The translations under genes and the position numbers were made by a program. The notes beneath the pieces are model-generated. The model saw only the letters and a program-made list of their open reading frames with translations, searched no databases and was not told where the DNA came from. DNA of 64,000 nt from Brachypterus glaber. Taxonomy: Eukaryota; Arthropoda; Insecta; Coleoptera; Kateretidae. The stretch's first letter is position 1. Each line of letters opens with the position of its first letter. The stretch spans positions 5,332,001-5,396,000 of the forward strand of contig OY294046.1 of assembly GCA_958510825.1 (NCBI GenBank). The letters are read 5' to 3'. Positions 54,621-63,716 of the stretch are shown piece by piece.

Positions 54621-54814
54621 TTTAAATGTAAAAGTCAAAAGTTAAGGTAATTTCCGGCGAAAATTCGTCTATCAAATGGCTTCTTTTGATTATGTTGATG
54701 TAGTCGAATGTCCATAACTTAAAAATTGTACACTTCATGTTAAAGAATGAGATTTTTGTCATGGCTTATAGCTGACAAAAATTATTCGTGACGGAAATAA
54801 AAAAATCCTTGTTT

Positions 54815-54847
54815 CTTTGAAAACGGGATCAGATTAGATCCCGAAAC
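54815..54847 (+). ncRNA. Hammerhead-like motif (weak)
   Basis: CTTTGAAAAC, stem GGGATC, loop AGATTA, stem GATCCC, then GAAACGTTAG. The second core box and stem II are intact, and the following bases match the motif at 63044 (GAAACGTTGG). The first box is degenerate (TTTGAAAA for CTGANGA). It may be a decayed PLE terminal repeat; no PLE protein was found beside it. Confidence 0.25.
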
Positions 54848-55144
54848 GTTAGAAGTTATCTTTTATTCAGTTTTTCGTTTCTTTTTTAATTATTTTAACG
54901 ATTTATCAAAAATTTTATTAAAAATTCTTTATTTAGGCAAAAATTTTAAACTTTGGTAAGGTATTGACTAATAATATTTTTTAAGTAAAGGAGATATAAC
55001 GGTAAGTATTATTTTAAACGCACTACCTTACCAGCGCATCTAGAAATAGGTGCGCTTGATAAGAACATTTTAATTTTATTCTCTGTTTTAGATTTTTTAT
55101 TGATATAAATAATCATTGAGGCGAAATGGCTCAAATTAATAATA

Positions 55145-55147
<3 letters not shown>

Positions 55148-55206
<59 letters not shown>
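55148..55206. repeat. (TA)n microsatellite
   Basis: Nearly sixty bases of uninterrupted TA dinucleotides. Confidence 0.95.
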
Positions 55207-55440
55207 GCCTCAAATAAATTATAGATTCTAAGCAACCTATAGTCCAAAAGTGAAGTCTTTAGCTCAAATCGTTCTCGAGTTATCATGGTCACAAATTTTT
55301 CGTACGGACAGACAGACAGATAGACATACGGACAGACAATGTTATTTTTTTTCACGGAAATTGTCTTTGGTATAAAAAAGCAATAAAAATTTGTCAAATA
55401 TTTTTTACTAACGCAAGGCTTTCCTCGGGGAAAGTAAAAT
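55207..55440. repeat. Dispersed module with GGACAGACAGACAGATAGAC tract
   Basis: GTTCTCGAGTTATCATGGTC and a CGGACAGACAGACAG tract, followed by ACTAACGCAAGGCTTTCCTC, matching the modules at 25985 and 26880. Confidence 0.55.
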
Positions 55441-55794
55441 GAGCATCAATTTTACATAAATCTGCATTTTTCAAGCTAGTCACGTCTCACTTCTTGACCT
55501 AGAGGAATCAATAGAATATATAGTACCTACTCATAAAAAAATTAACAACCCTGCATTTTTTTTTGTACTGGATTTGTATAATCTCTATAGAGACGATATT
55601 TTTAATACATTTTCTATCATTTACAGTACCCGGCGTATTTCCAGTTATAGTCCAGTCTTCAAGTTAATAAAAGAGGTTTTACCTGGAAATAATTCAGGGA
55701 GTTTAGATTTTTGGTTTATTGGGTAGGGTTTAAGGCCGCAAATAAACAATTTTGCGACATCGAACTCGATTTGGAACTGATGATTCTGAATGTA

Positions 55795-56025
55795 AATTTA
55801 CATATTTATTTTTTACTGTAAACTCTGTAATATTTACTAGATTTTACATGTAATTTTACATGTAATGTGCATATAAAATTTTAAAATTGCAAGTAAAATT
55901 GTAAAATTACTTTTGAAATTGTAAAATTACATGTAAAATCTAGTAAATTTTACATGTATTTATATTAAATCACATTTACGTGCAGAATTATGTGTAATAT
56001 TTATTTTTTACAGTGTACGTAATCC
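55795..56025. mobile_element. Foldback with TTACATGTAAAAT subterminal repeats
   Basis: TATTTATTTTTTACTGTAAA at the left and ATTTATTTTTTACAGTGTAC at the right bracket strings such as TAGATTTTACATGTAA and TTACATGTAAAATCTAGTAA that form a palindrome. Noncoding. Confidence 0.5.
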
Positions 56026-56029
56026 GATA

Positions 56030-57715
56030 TCTATTGGTATTTACTAGTATAATAATCGTTTACAAACTTCGAAAAAAATAACAGAAAATTATATTGGTCT
56101 ATATTTGTCATTTTTCACATATAAAAACCTTTTTGATTGATTAATTATGTAACTAATGTAATGACAGGAGCACAAGGAAAACCTTCTGATTTTCATACCT
56201 TGGAATACATGTATCTGCCTTGTCATGATCCGTATATTTTATATGTTGTTAAAATTTTTAAAATAATATTTCTTTAAACATAGCGCAAATACATTCTGCC
56301 TTCAAGGAATTTGCTTCGGCAAAGTCCGGTTTGTTCTACATTAGATCGGACCCCTTTTTCGGTGATTCTTGTCGGTATAACTTAAAAGTTGACTCATAGA
56401 TCTTAGTTTATAAACAAATCTAATTTACGGTTAAAATGATCGTTTTAGATGTCAGAAATAGTAATTAGCTTGCAAATTGATGAGACTGAAACTCTTTGTC
56501 GGGGTAATTAAATATAGTCGGTGTCTTTAGAAATATTTTGCGCTAAACGCCTTGTCAAATAAATTTAACTATTGACCTACTTATTATATATATATATAAA
56601 CTCATTCATTCATATTCATATTTATTCAGTTTTACTTAGAGTGTCTCCATGTCAATTTCAAAAGTGAAAATGTAGTTTTTGTGAGAAATAATTTTGAGAA
56701 TTAAAATAGTTTTTTAAGAATAATTTTGAGACTTGTAATATCAGACATAAAAATAATTTTGAACACTTAAACATAAATATTGTTAGTATGAACACTGAAA
56801 TTTGGACGAATATTAATGAACTTTGAAAAATATTCCGTAGACTTATTTAAATGACTTATACGAACCAGTTTTAATATTTACACTAAGAAAAATGTGGACA
56901 ATAATTTAAGCTTTTAAAATGATTGTGAATAGTTGGGATTTCAAACATAGAATGTTTTAATTCAGAAGTGTTTAATGGAAAACTAATATATAATGGAAAT
57001 TTGTATTTAGGGGCTTTACATAGAAGTCGGACTTAGAAATAAGAAATGATCTTTCATGTTCTTAAAGAATTTATTCACATTTATATAATATATTATTCTT
57101 AAGTTAAGAAGAAATCGTTTAAATCTGTTTCCAAAGCACCATCTCACTAGAATACCCGCTCCCGAATAAAGTGATACGTGGTTAAGTATACTCTCCGCTC
57201 GGGTATACTTAAAATACCATAGAAGATTGAATGGCCAACCTAACTGAGTAATTTATAATAAAAGTTATAATCTCTGCTGGGCTATAACCAAATTTTACCA
57301 TGTATAACATTAGTAGAAAAATATTTATTAGTGAAAAAAACACTTCACAACAGCCTTTTCTGAAAGTGACAATGAATGTGATAATTGCCTCACCTTAGCG
57401 TACATTAATATGTAAAAGGTCAAAATTTACATTATACGTGGAAAATTCGTGGCAAACTTTGCGTGGTTTTATACAATTTATACAATTACCCAAACTTATT
57501 TGAGAGAATATTCTATTATGCTAAATAGTGTTAAGCACAAACAAGATTGGGGAGAATGTTTCCATAATGAACATTACAAAAACTTTTGACATACAAATTT
57601 AATCATGGGCACACTTAACTCAGTGGTAACAAATCCGACACTTTTTTGAATTACAGAACCAAGAGCCTTATTAAGGACAGAAATTTTAATTTTAACAAAA
57701 AATATTAATAAATTT
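56030..57715. other. Unassigned, possibly low-copy DNA
   Basis: I see no element ends, repeats or recognised protein here. A 38-codon frame at 56161-56277 and a CCGGTTTGTTCTACATTAG patch near 56327 are the only notes. Compared with the rest of the window it may be unique sequence, by absence of repeat evidence only. Confidence 0.35.
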
Positions 57716-57766
57716 AATATTTCATCAATCTATTTTTTATTTTTTTTATTTTATTTTTATTTATTA

Positions 57767-58645
57767 TGTTACACCACTTGCACCAAACATGATTTAAGCT
57801 TAAACTCGGATTAAGTTAATGGTTTAAGAGTTAATTGACGTTTCGCTGTTGCACCATTTTTTAAACCAAGTTTATTTGTCTTAATCTCAGAATAAATGTA
57901 ATCGTTCGAGTTTGATGGTTTATGTCACTTAAACCTGGGTTATATCAAAACATAACCTAACTTTAGGTTTTTATCTGTCATTTCGTACCCGTGAGTGTTT
58001 TCCTTTGATTTTACGAAATTACCTGCAATGATGACAGAAGCCGATTTATTAGATGAAGACTTGTTGGAATTGGAAATATTGGATGATGGTTTCCGTACCT
58101 ATCATGAGCGACAAAACTATTTTGAAAGTATGGATGATCTAACATTTTTTCAAAAATTTAGGTTATATAAAGAAACAGTGGCCAATATTCTTGTACGTAT
58201 TGAAGAACAACTGGAATATCCCAATTGCGTCCGTTTTTTGTTTTCGATAACACTATTGTATTGTGCCACAATTTTAATTAATAAAGCTTTATCATTTATG
58301 GTATAATTGGGCGAACGTTTTTTTTTTGTTTTCATCTTTTTCTTTAGGCATATCCATTGCTACTTTTTAGCTTACAGAACACAATAACACATAACACAAT
58401 AAGTTACTGTCAATAACTAACAGCTTTTTTTGAAAATATAATAAACCAAATGATATAAACGTCAAACGTCAAAATAATGTGAAGTTAGCTACATTCAAAT
58501 AACACTAAAATTAGAGATGTGTGCTCGGTTTAACTAAACTTTGTTTAACTTTCATTGGTGCAATGCAAACATATTTAACCAGAGATTATTTTTCAAACGT
58601 AGATTAATTAAACCTTGATCAAAATAAAATTGGTGCAAGTGGCCC
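57767..58645 (+). mobile_element. PIF/Harbinger fragment with TTA target duplication
   Basis: The ends contain CACTTGCACCAA and TTGGTGCAAGTGG as inverted repeats; TTA precedes the left end (57764-57766) and follows the right end (58646-58648). The interior encodes only the N-terminal part of a transposase, so it is internally deleted. It also contains several GTTTAA/TTAAAC strings near both ends. Confidence 0.75.
58028..58306 (+). pseudogene. PIF/Harbinger transposase (HARBI1-like), N-terminal fragment
   Basis: The frame from ATG at 58028 (an ATGATG pair; no better start upstream) encodes about 92 residues. An acidic start MMTEADLLDEDLLELE leads to FESMDDLTFFQKFRLYKE and ANILVRIEEQLEYP. That block matches the 'M(D)D..F..rFRlsKetv..ll..i...L' signature before the catalytic DDE domain in HARBI1-like proteins. 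After it the sequence turns hydrophobic (FLFSITLLYCATILINKALS) and stops, so the DDE domain is missing; this is probably the junction of an internal deletion. A full protein is about four times longer. It is not expected to be catalytic, although the N-terminal segment could in principle be expressed. Confidence 0.65.
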
Positions 58646-58771
58646 TTAACAGCCGAGACCAATTACTAAGTGGGAAATATAAACTTACAAATAAGTACAA
58701 TATTGGAAAAGAAATACAGAAAAAGTACATAGTATTCTGAAGTTACCTAAAATAAAATATAAAACATAGGC

Positions 58772-59190
58772 CTAAATAAAAAGTTCACATCTTTTAACAA
58801 AGTTTAGCTTACAATTATAAATATCAAACCTATCCTGCAGGCAGTTGTATATATTGCACATAAAATGCAATGGCGAAAACTTAAAAGATTTGTGCGTCGT
58901 GTATTTAAATAAAATGTTCGAATGTCGCGGGAACCTAGTCGTGGTACGTGAAACGATATCATAGCTAGAATGTCTGGACAGTTTACATCATTGTGTAATA
59001 CTTTATGTAAAAATACTAAAGATACTCGTTTGCGGCGGTTTTTTAAGGACTCAGCATCATATCTTTTCAGAAGAGTATCGTGCGGATACCCTATTGCGGG
59101 GTATACTCCATCCAATTTAAAGTGACAAAATTTTGAAAAGCGTCTTTGCACACTTTCTAAAATGTCATCATAGGTGACGTACCTAGGATT
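58772..59190 (-). pseudogene. Non-LTR retrotransposon C-terminus, frameshifted
   Basis: On the minus strand: ENPRYVTYDDILESVQRRFS, KFCHFKLDGVYPAIGYPHD, LKNRRKRVSLVFLHKVLHND and ISFHVPRLGSRDIRTFYLNT match the C-terminal region behind the RT domain of Jockey/I-type elements ('LE.VQ..F....', 'SL..RR', 'VP....R'). Near 58873 the frame shifts by one; the new frame continues SPLHFMCNIYNCLQDRFDIY and ends at a stop at 58772-58774. The RT catalytic region is absent. The residues that lead into it from higher coordinates in the open frame come from the MITE, not from the retroelement. Confidence 0.7.
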
Positions 59191-59195
59191 TTCTA

Positions 59196-59449
59196 ACCAT
59201 CGTACGGAGTGATATTGGTAGACTGACAGTTTCGGGCTGCTGGCCCTCTTCAGTACCAAGAGTCAACTCTGCACGCTGATTAAAAAAAGGTTTTAAGACT
59301 TTATTGGCTAAAGGAATATAGTCATTAGATTGATGTAGACTTGTGCGCCATTTATTGCTAGATGTAGACAACTACTCATACCTCTCCTAGTCTGGAGAGG
59401 GCCAGCAGCCCGAAACTATCAGTCTACCAATATCACTCTGTACGATGTT
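59196..59449. mobile_element. MITE of the CATCGTACAGAGTG family, copy 2
   Basis: TAACCATCGTACGGAGTGAT and ATCACTCTGTACGATGTTA are inverted; the TIR goes on through TTGGTAGACTGACAGTTTCG and GGCTGCTGGCCCTCT to about 55 bp. At 57720-57736 the string TTCATCAATCTATTTT matches the outermost part of the copy at 20394, as if the LINE had inserted into this MITE. Confidence 0.7.
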
Positions 59450-59454
59450 AACTT

Positions 59455-59920
59455 AAATATATTGTTTTTTGTTAAACCATGATAACATGTCCTATAATTA
59501 GTTCATTAGGTCACCTATAATATGAAAAAGAAATATCTCATACACATATTTTTATAAATTTTACGTTGTAATCATTTTTTTGGCAATATTTCTAGTTATT
59601 AATTAATTAGAAATATTTATTGTCGCTGTAGTTCAATAGATACTTGTGATATAAATTTAAATGGTCCATAAGATTTAGTAGTTGCAATATAAGCCCATTT
59701 TATTGGCAATTAAAGCTTCTACGTGTATCAAAAGAGAAGGAAATAAACATTATCGACAATAATTAATTATAGCATCTATATATTATTAATTAAAATTATT
59801 TATTGGGCAGACATTTAACATTTTATTATTTGCTAAATACATATCGATACCTCAGTTATAAACTGTTGTATCTCAAAACTTGATCAATTAACCATATGCA
59901 CCCAAAAATTGTACGTATAC
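59455..59920. other. AT-rich stretch, nothing recognised
   Basis: No features apart from AT bias. Confidence 0.45.
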
Positions 59921-59954
59921 GTGGAAACCTTGAATTATAATTCAAGGTTTCCAC
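59921..59954. repeat. Perfect 34-bp palindrome
   Basis: GTGGAAACCTTGAATTA followed directly by its exact reverse complement, with no loop. Either a cruciform-prone site or the core of a foldback whose arms end here. Confidence 0.9.
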
Positions 59955-60234
59955 CGAGATTGGAAAAAAAAACATGTTTTAGTTGGGATTATTTGCAAAA
60001 ATAGACAATATTTTAATATAAAATTTTAATATAACTTAAAACACGGTTCGGCCGGAATCTAAAAAGTAAAAAAATGCAACATGAAAGCTGCTAGCAGAAC
60101 TTAATTGCATACTTTGATTTTTCATCAAAAAAACAATTTAAAATAACCCAACAATGATTTTTTTACCACCCTATGAGATAGATCACTAAACACCAAAAAA
60201 AAATCCATCCACTGTGAAGGTATGGAATGCGTAG

Positions 60235-61010
60235 CATAACTAGTATATTACATAACTAGTGTGGAAAGTGACATATTTCACGCGAGTGGAAAGGTTTACG
60301 AACGAGCGGCTAGGCGAGTAAGGAAACCCCACGAGTGTATGAAATACACTTTCCAACAAGTTATGTACACTATTTTTCCTACGATCCCGAAAAAATATGA
60401 AGTTTCTTATTTTAAAATTTTCTAATTTTTATTAATTTTTAAGAAACGCAAAGCACAAAATAATTATAAATAGCATACAAATTTATTTATGTAGGCATGT
60501 CAAACAGGAAATATGATTTTCATTTAGCTTTAGTTTTCTTGGTTTTATATTTAATACAATACATAGCTGTTTAATGGGTTGCCTATTCCTAAGTAAATGT
60601 ATCCTTGAGTTTGCTTATTAAATTAGATTTCTGTGGTTAAGCTGCAATATAAGACAGTAAAATTGTACTGTTTTACATTTCGTAAGAAAAATACTGTGTA
60701 TTTTAATGTTTTTTGTGTATTGTAAGGTAGGTAACAAATAAAAAAATTAAGTAATTTTTATAAGATCTAGACTGTCTAGACTAGACAGTAATGGTCAAAA
60801 TGGTAACGTTATAACTATACATGAAAAACAGAAATATTTGGATTAAAACACTTAAAGATATAAAAGGTGGTTTATGAAACCAGGTAAATAAAACTTGTAG
60901 GATCTACGAGGTAAATCTCTAAATAAAATTAGGCAAACCTCCATACATAAATATCACACGAGTGTGATATAAAAATATCAAACTAGTGCGATATGAGGCG
61001 TTTTCTAAAG
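60235..61010 (+). repeat. Long interspersed repeat, copy 2 (pairs with 39132-39915)
   Basis: Shares TTTACGAACGAGCGGCTAGG, GTACACTATTTTTCCTACGA, GTTTAATGGGTTGCCTAT and the ATATCACAC hairpin text at the right. It starts further left than copy 1, with CATAACTAGTATATTACATAAC. It carries a small CTAGACTGTCTAGACTAGAC duplication at about 60770. Noncoding. Confidence 0.65.
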
Positions 61011-61312
61011 ATAAAAATAATTTTATAAGATGTAAAACTTACAACTTCATGAAAACTTTTTGTAAGCCTTTTTTGTAGTTTTACATTTTATTTTTTTTCG
61101 TAAATTAAAAAATTCAGATTTTGAAATTTCATATCTCAGGTAAAAAATTTAAATAATTTTACTTACTTATAGACCTACTACGCTAAAAAGCAGTAACTGC
61201 ATTTGTCGCATAGCGACGTTTTCAAGTTAACTCTGATATCAAAATAATACATCATGATGTAATATTTTGACAACGCTGCTATGCGACAAATGGAGTCACT
61301 GCTTTGTAGCCC

Positions 61313-61825
61313 ATTCAGATAAATGGCCACCCCATTAACTGGGAAAACCATGCCAAATACCTCGGCATTACAATCTCCAAAAACTTGACGTGGGATCAGC
61401 ACGTCAAAAACACCCTCCAAATAGCAAATTGCCGCCTCTCCAAACTCTATCCACTAATAGGCAGAAAGAGTCCCCTATCCATTAAAAACAAACTTCTTCT
61501 CTACAACCAAACCCTAAAGCCGGTACTTCTTTACGGAGCCCCAGCCTGGAATAAAATCACCCTTAACAAAACGCTCTCAGCAAAACTTCAGGCCTTCCAA
61601 AACAAGGCACTCAGAATATGCCTCGATGCCCCCTGGTTCATGAGGAACAACCAGATACACAGAGATCTCGAAATGCCCCTCCTAAAAACGGAAATCATCC
61701 GCTACAGCACGTCTTTTATACAAGACAATTTAGATCACCCAAACCCCCTCATTTCAAACTTTCTAGATTACGATCATGAAATACACAACACTCACAAAAA
61801 GATCAAGAACGTCCTCAACCAGTAA
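61313..61825 (+). pseudogene. Jockey-like LINE reverse transcriptase, C-terminal fragment
   Basis: The open frame of 170 residues begins INGHPINWENHAKYLGITIS, then NLTWDQHVKNTLQIA, continues through LYNQTLKPVLLYGAPAWN and LQAFQNKALRICLDAPWFMR, and ends KKIKNVLNQ with TAA. The blocks 'KYLG(V/I)..D..LtW..H', 'LKP...YG...W' and 'lQ..Qnk.LR....APW' are the standard region behind the palm/thumb of Jockey-clade RTs. No frameshift or internal stop is present, so only the 5' end is missing. There is no own start codon; the fragment is unlikely to be translated. The same clade could have supplied the machinery for the SINEs here, by inference. Confidence 0.85.
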
Positions 61826-61837
61826 TGGTACCCACTA

Positions 61838-62045
61838 ATACAGGACAGATGCATTCCCAGCATCAGTGAGATAGTCTCACTCCTCCCGCACATCCCTCCT
61901 CTCCCTATCACATCCCTCCCCATCCCCCTCCCACCCACTCCACAGCGCCAAATTATGACAGATGCAACTCGCATCAGTGAGCAGAGACTCACTCCCCCCA
62001 AATTATGACAGATGCAACTCGCATCAGTGAGCATAGACTCACTGC
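61838..62045 (+). repeat. Tandem repeats in the LINE 3' untranslated region
   Basis: AATTATGACAGATGCAACTC and GCATCAGTGAGCAKAGACTCACT-type text occur twice in full (61952, 62000), and a diverged half-copy (GACAGATGCATTCCCAGC, CATCAGTGAGATAGTCTCAC) lies at 61843. The period is about 48-50 bp. Confidence 0.75.
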
Positions 62046-62227
62046 CCCAACTTTCAATTCAGATTAAATATTTTTTTAGATAAATGAGCCATAGGCTGCG
62101 CCTGTCTCTTAAAGACCCAAACAAAAAAAAACTGCTTTGTAGCGTAATAGGGCAGTATAGGTAAGTAAAATTATTTAAAATTAATGAAAAAATCTTGCTA
62201 TTAAGAACACTTTAATAAATAAAATAA

Positions 62228-62809
62228 ATAAATAATAATTATCCAGAAAGCTTGTTAAATTCCATTCTTTTTAATAATAATATCACTAATAACAATAATA
62301 ATAATAATAATAATAATAATCAAAATCAGGTAAACTTAAGATATTTTGTTATACCTTTTGTTCCACAGTTAAGTGTAAACATAATTAATATTTTAAAAAA
62401 AGAAAATTATAAAATAACGAGTTACAATAGTTTTAATACTAATCTATTGTATGACAAATTAAAAGACAAAACACCACATTTTTTAAAATCAAATTTAATT
62501 TATAAAATTAACTGTAAAATCTGTAATAATATATATATTGGGCAAACAAGTAATTGGCTTAAAACAAGATTGTCGCAGCATAAGTCCAGTTGTAATAATA
62601 TTGTTTATAATAAAACTGCCTTAAGCAACCACCATTTTAATTTAGGACATTTTTTTGATTTTGAAAATGTAGAAATTTTGGATAGGGAAAAAAATAGATT
62701 TAAAAGGAATTTTTTGGAAATGATAAATATAAAAATTAATAATAATACGGTAAATTATAGGACAGACACTCAATATCTCAGTAAAATATACTTAAATATT
62801 ATTAAATAA
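62228..62809 (+). pseudogene. Penelope-like element: GIY-YIG endonuclease domain
   Basis: The open frame has no upstream RT. Counting residue 1 at 62252, a poly-Asn run (8-23) caused by an AAT microsatellite is followed by a linker with YDKLKDKTPHFLKSN (67-81). The endonuclease core comes next: Cys88 and Cys91 (CKIC), YIGQT (95-99), LKTRLSQHKSS (103-113), SNHHFNLGH (125-133) and Glu156 in FLEMINI. These positions mirror the remnant at 67-726, but the two sequences differ widely, so they come from different PLE lineages. The domain is intact and ends at a natural TAA. Upstream stops and the inverted terminal piece show 5' truncation. Confidence 0.8.
62287..62320. repeat. (AAT)n microsatellite within the PLE frame
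   Basis: About eleven AAT triplets, read as asparagine in the PLE frame. Confidence 0.9.
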
Positions 62810-63043
62810 TGAATTTTGTATATTTTTATTTATTTTTTGTCAATTTGTTTTTTACTTATTCACATATCTTAATTTTTTACTTATTTACATATCTTAACTA
62901 AACACTTATACCTATACTTTATACACTTATACATCTATACACCTTTACACCTTTACCTATTTTAATTAATTTTCATCTATCAGTTTTTTGACAATTAGAT
63001 TTTAAATTTGTATAATTTTTTATTTCTATTTTTAATTTTTACC

Positions 63044-63075
63044 CTGAAGAAGAAGGGACATATTACCTTCGAAAC
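63044..63075 (+). ncRNA. Hammerhead-ribozyme-like motif in the PLE 3' region
   Basis: CTGAAGA (first core box), stem GAAGG, loop GACATATTA, stem CCTTC, then GAAAC followed by GTTGGAACTG. Box order and stem II are as in the hammerhead motifs known from Penelope-like elements, and it lies 235 bases after the endonuclease stop, just before the inverted terminal sequence. Stem III would be very short (AC with GT) and stem I is unclear, as in other minimal PLE hammerheads. Confidence 0.5.
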
Positions 63076-63495
63076 GTTGGAACTGTTCATATATATTTAT
63101 TTTATTTATTAAAGTGTTCTTAATAGCAAGATTTTTTCATTATTTTATATAAAAAAGAACAAGAAATATTATAATTATTTAAAATTAACAACTTTTTTGT
63201 GATGTAAAATAAAAAAGTTGAGAATCGCAGCTCTTAATTTCACTAAATGTAAATGTAAAGTTTGGACTTTTATATTTTAATTGATTCCTATTTCCTAAAT
63301 TTTTCTTAAAGTTAATATAAAAACTTCTAATTTTGGGTAAAAATATACACAATTTAGTTCTAAAACTCATGTATTTCTATAGTGTAAATATTTTAAATAA
63401 GGTAAATGTCCCAATTAGATATAATTATTTAAAATTAACAACTTTTTTGTGAAAGTTAAAATAAAAACTTCTAATTTTGGGTAAAAATATACACA

Positions 63496-63653
63496 CAAAT
63501 GTATTCAAACTGGGTTTAAATTTGTGTCTGAGGACGAGGGAAACCACCCTCGAAACCTTACGATTTAAGGAAATAGTTTGAGTATTATTAATTTCAACCC
63601 TTTTCCCAAAAAAACATCAAAGAATAGAAAAAACCGGGGTAAAAAACACTAAG
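63496..63653. mobile_element. 158-bp insert with hammerhead-like core and 9-bp direct flanks
   Basis: Comparison with unit 1 shows the segment is extra. ATATACACA occurs on both sides (63487-63495 and 63654-63662) but only once in unit 1, so it behaves as a target duplication. The insert encodes nothing and holds the motif at 63528-63556. It could be a solo PLE terminal repeat or a small ribozyme-bearing retroelement. Confidence 0.6.
63528..63556 (+). ncRNA. Hammerhead-ribozyme-like core in a short insert
   Basis: CTGAGGA, stem GAGGG, loop AAACCAC, stem CCTC, then GAAAC. A stem-III-like CCTTA/TAAGG hairpin follows at 63556-63570. The U expected at position 16.1 next to the cleavage site is not in place (an A is found), so cleavage may be lost. 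Confidence 0.4.
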
Positions 63654-63716
63654 ATATACACAATTTAGTTCTAAAACTCATGTATTTCTATAGTGTAAAT
63701 ATTTTAAATAAAATAA

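Larger units (their letters stand above)
57737..59190 (-). mobile_element. 5'-truncated non-LTR element interrupted by a PIF/Harbinger fragment
   Basis: The minus-strand reading gives a LINE C-terminus (58772-59190), a 3' noncoding part ending GGTCTCGGCTGTTA, and, after the Harbinger insert (57767-58645), an A/T tail of the (TAAAA)n type (57737-57766). Removing the insert and one TTA joins the 3' part to the tail cleanly. The coding end at 59190 abuts the MITE sequence at 59196. Confidence 0.65.
61311..62130 (+). mobile_element. 5'-truncated Jockey-like LINE with 13-bp target duplication
   Basis: The insertion starts within the RT C-terminal region and ends in a short A-tail (AAAAAAAAA at 62123-62130 and the adjacent A). 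The 13-mer ACTGCTTTGTAGC occurs immediately before (61298-61310) and after (62131-62143). This is the product expected of target-primed reverse transcription with 5' truncation. The body is clearly more GC-rich than its surroundings, so it arrived fairly recently. Confidence 0.9.
61158..62178. mobile_element. MITE (AAGCAGTAACTCC family) split by a LINE
   Basis: The left part (61158-61310) and right part (62131-62178) together form one element. AATTTTACTTACTTATAGAC and CTACTACGCTAAAAAGCAGT at the left are inverted at the right (CTGCTTTGTAGCGTAATAGG, GTATAGGTAAGTAAAATT). The apex holds TGATATC and TACATCATGATGTA. The LINE at 61311 separates the two parts and duplicated 13 bp of the element. Confidence 0.75.
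62185..63172 (+). mobile_element. Penelope-like element insertion with 16-bp target duplication
   Basis: AATTATTTAAAATTAA flanks both sides (62169-62184 and 63173-63188). Directly inside the left flank is TGAAAAAATCTTGCTATTAA, whose reverse complement closes the 3' region (63094-63141); the inverted match is about 45 bp long. PLE copies often are 5' truncated and carry a terminal-repeat piece in inverted orientation, so the structure is typical. The coding part is only the endonuclease end. Confidence 0.8.

Noticed and set aside
55131..55397. 88-residue minus-strand frame with a Tyr-Ile repeat
   Set aside because: The repeat is the translated (TA)n microsatellite, and the rest is the dispersed GACAGACAGAC module.
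56161..56277. 38-residue ATG frame (MTGAQGKPSDFHTLEY...)
   Set aside because: Varied composition but too short, without splice signals of quality or a recognised family.
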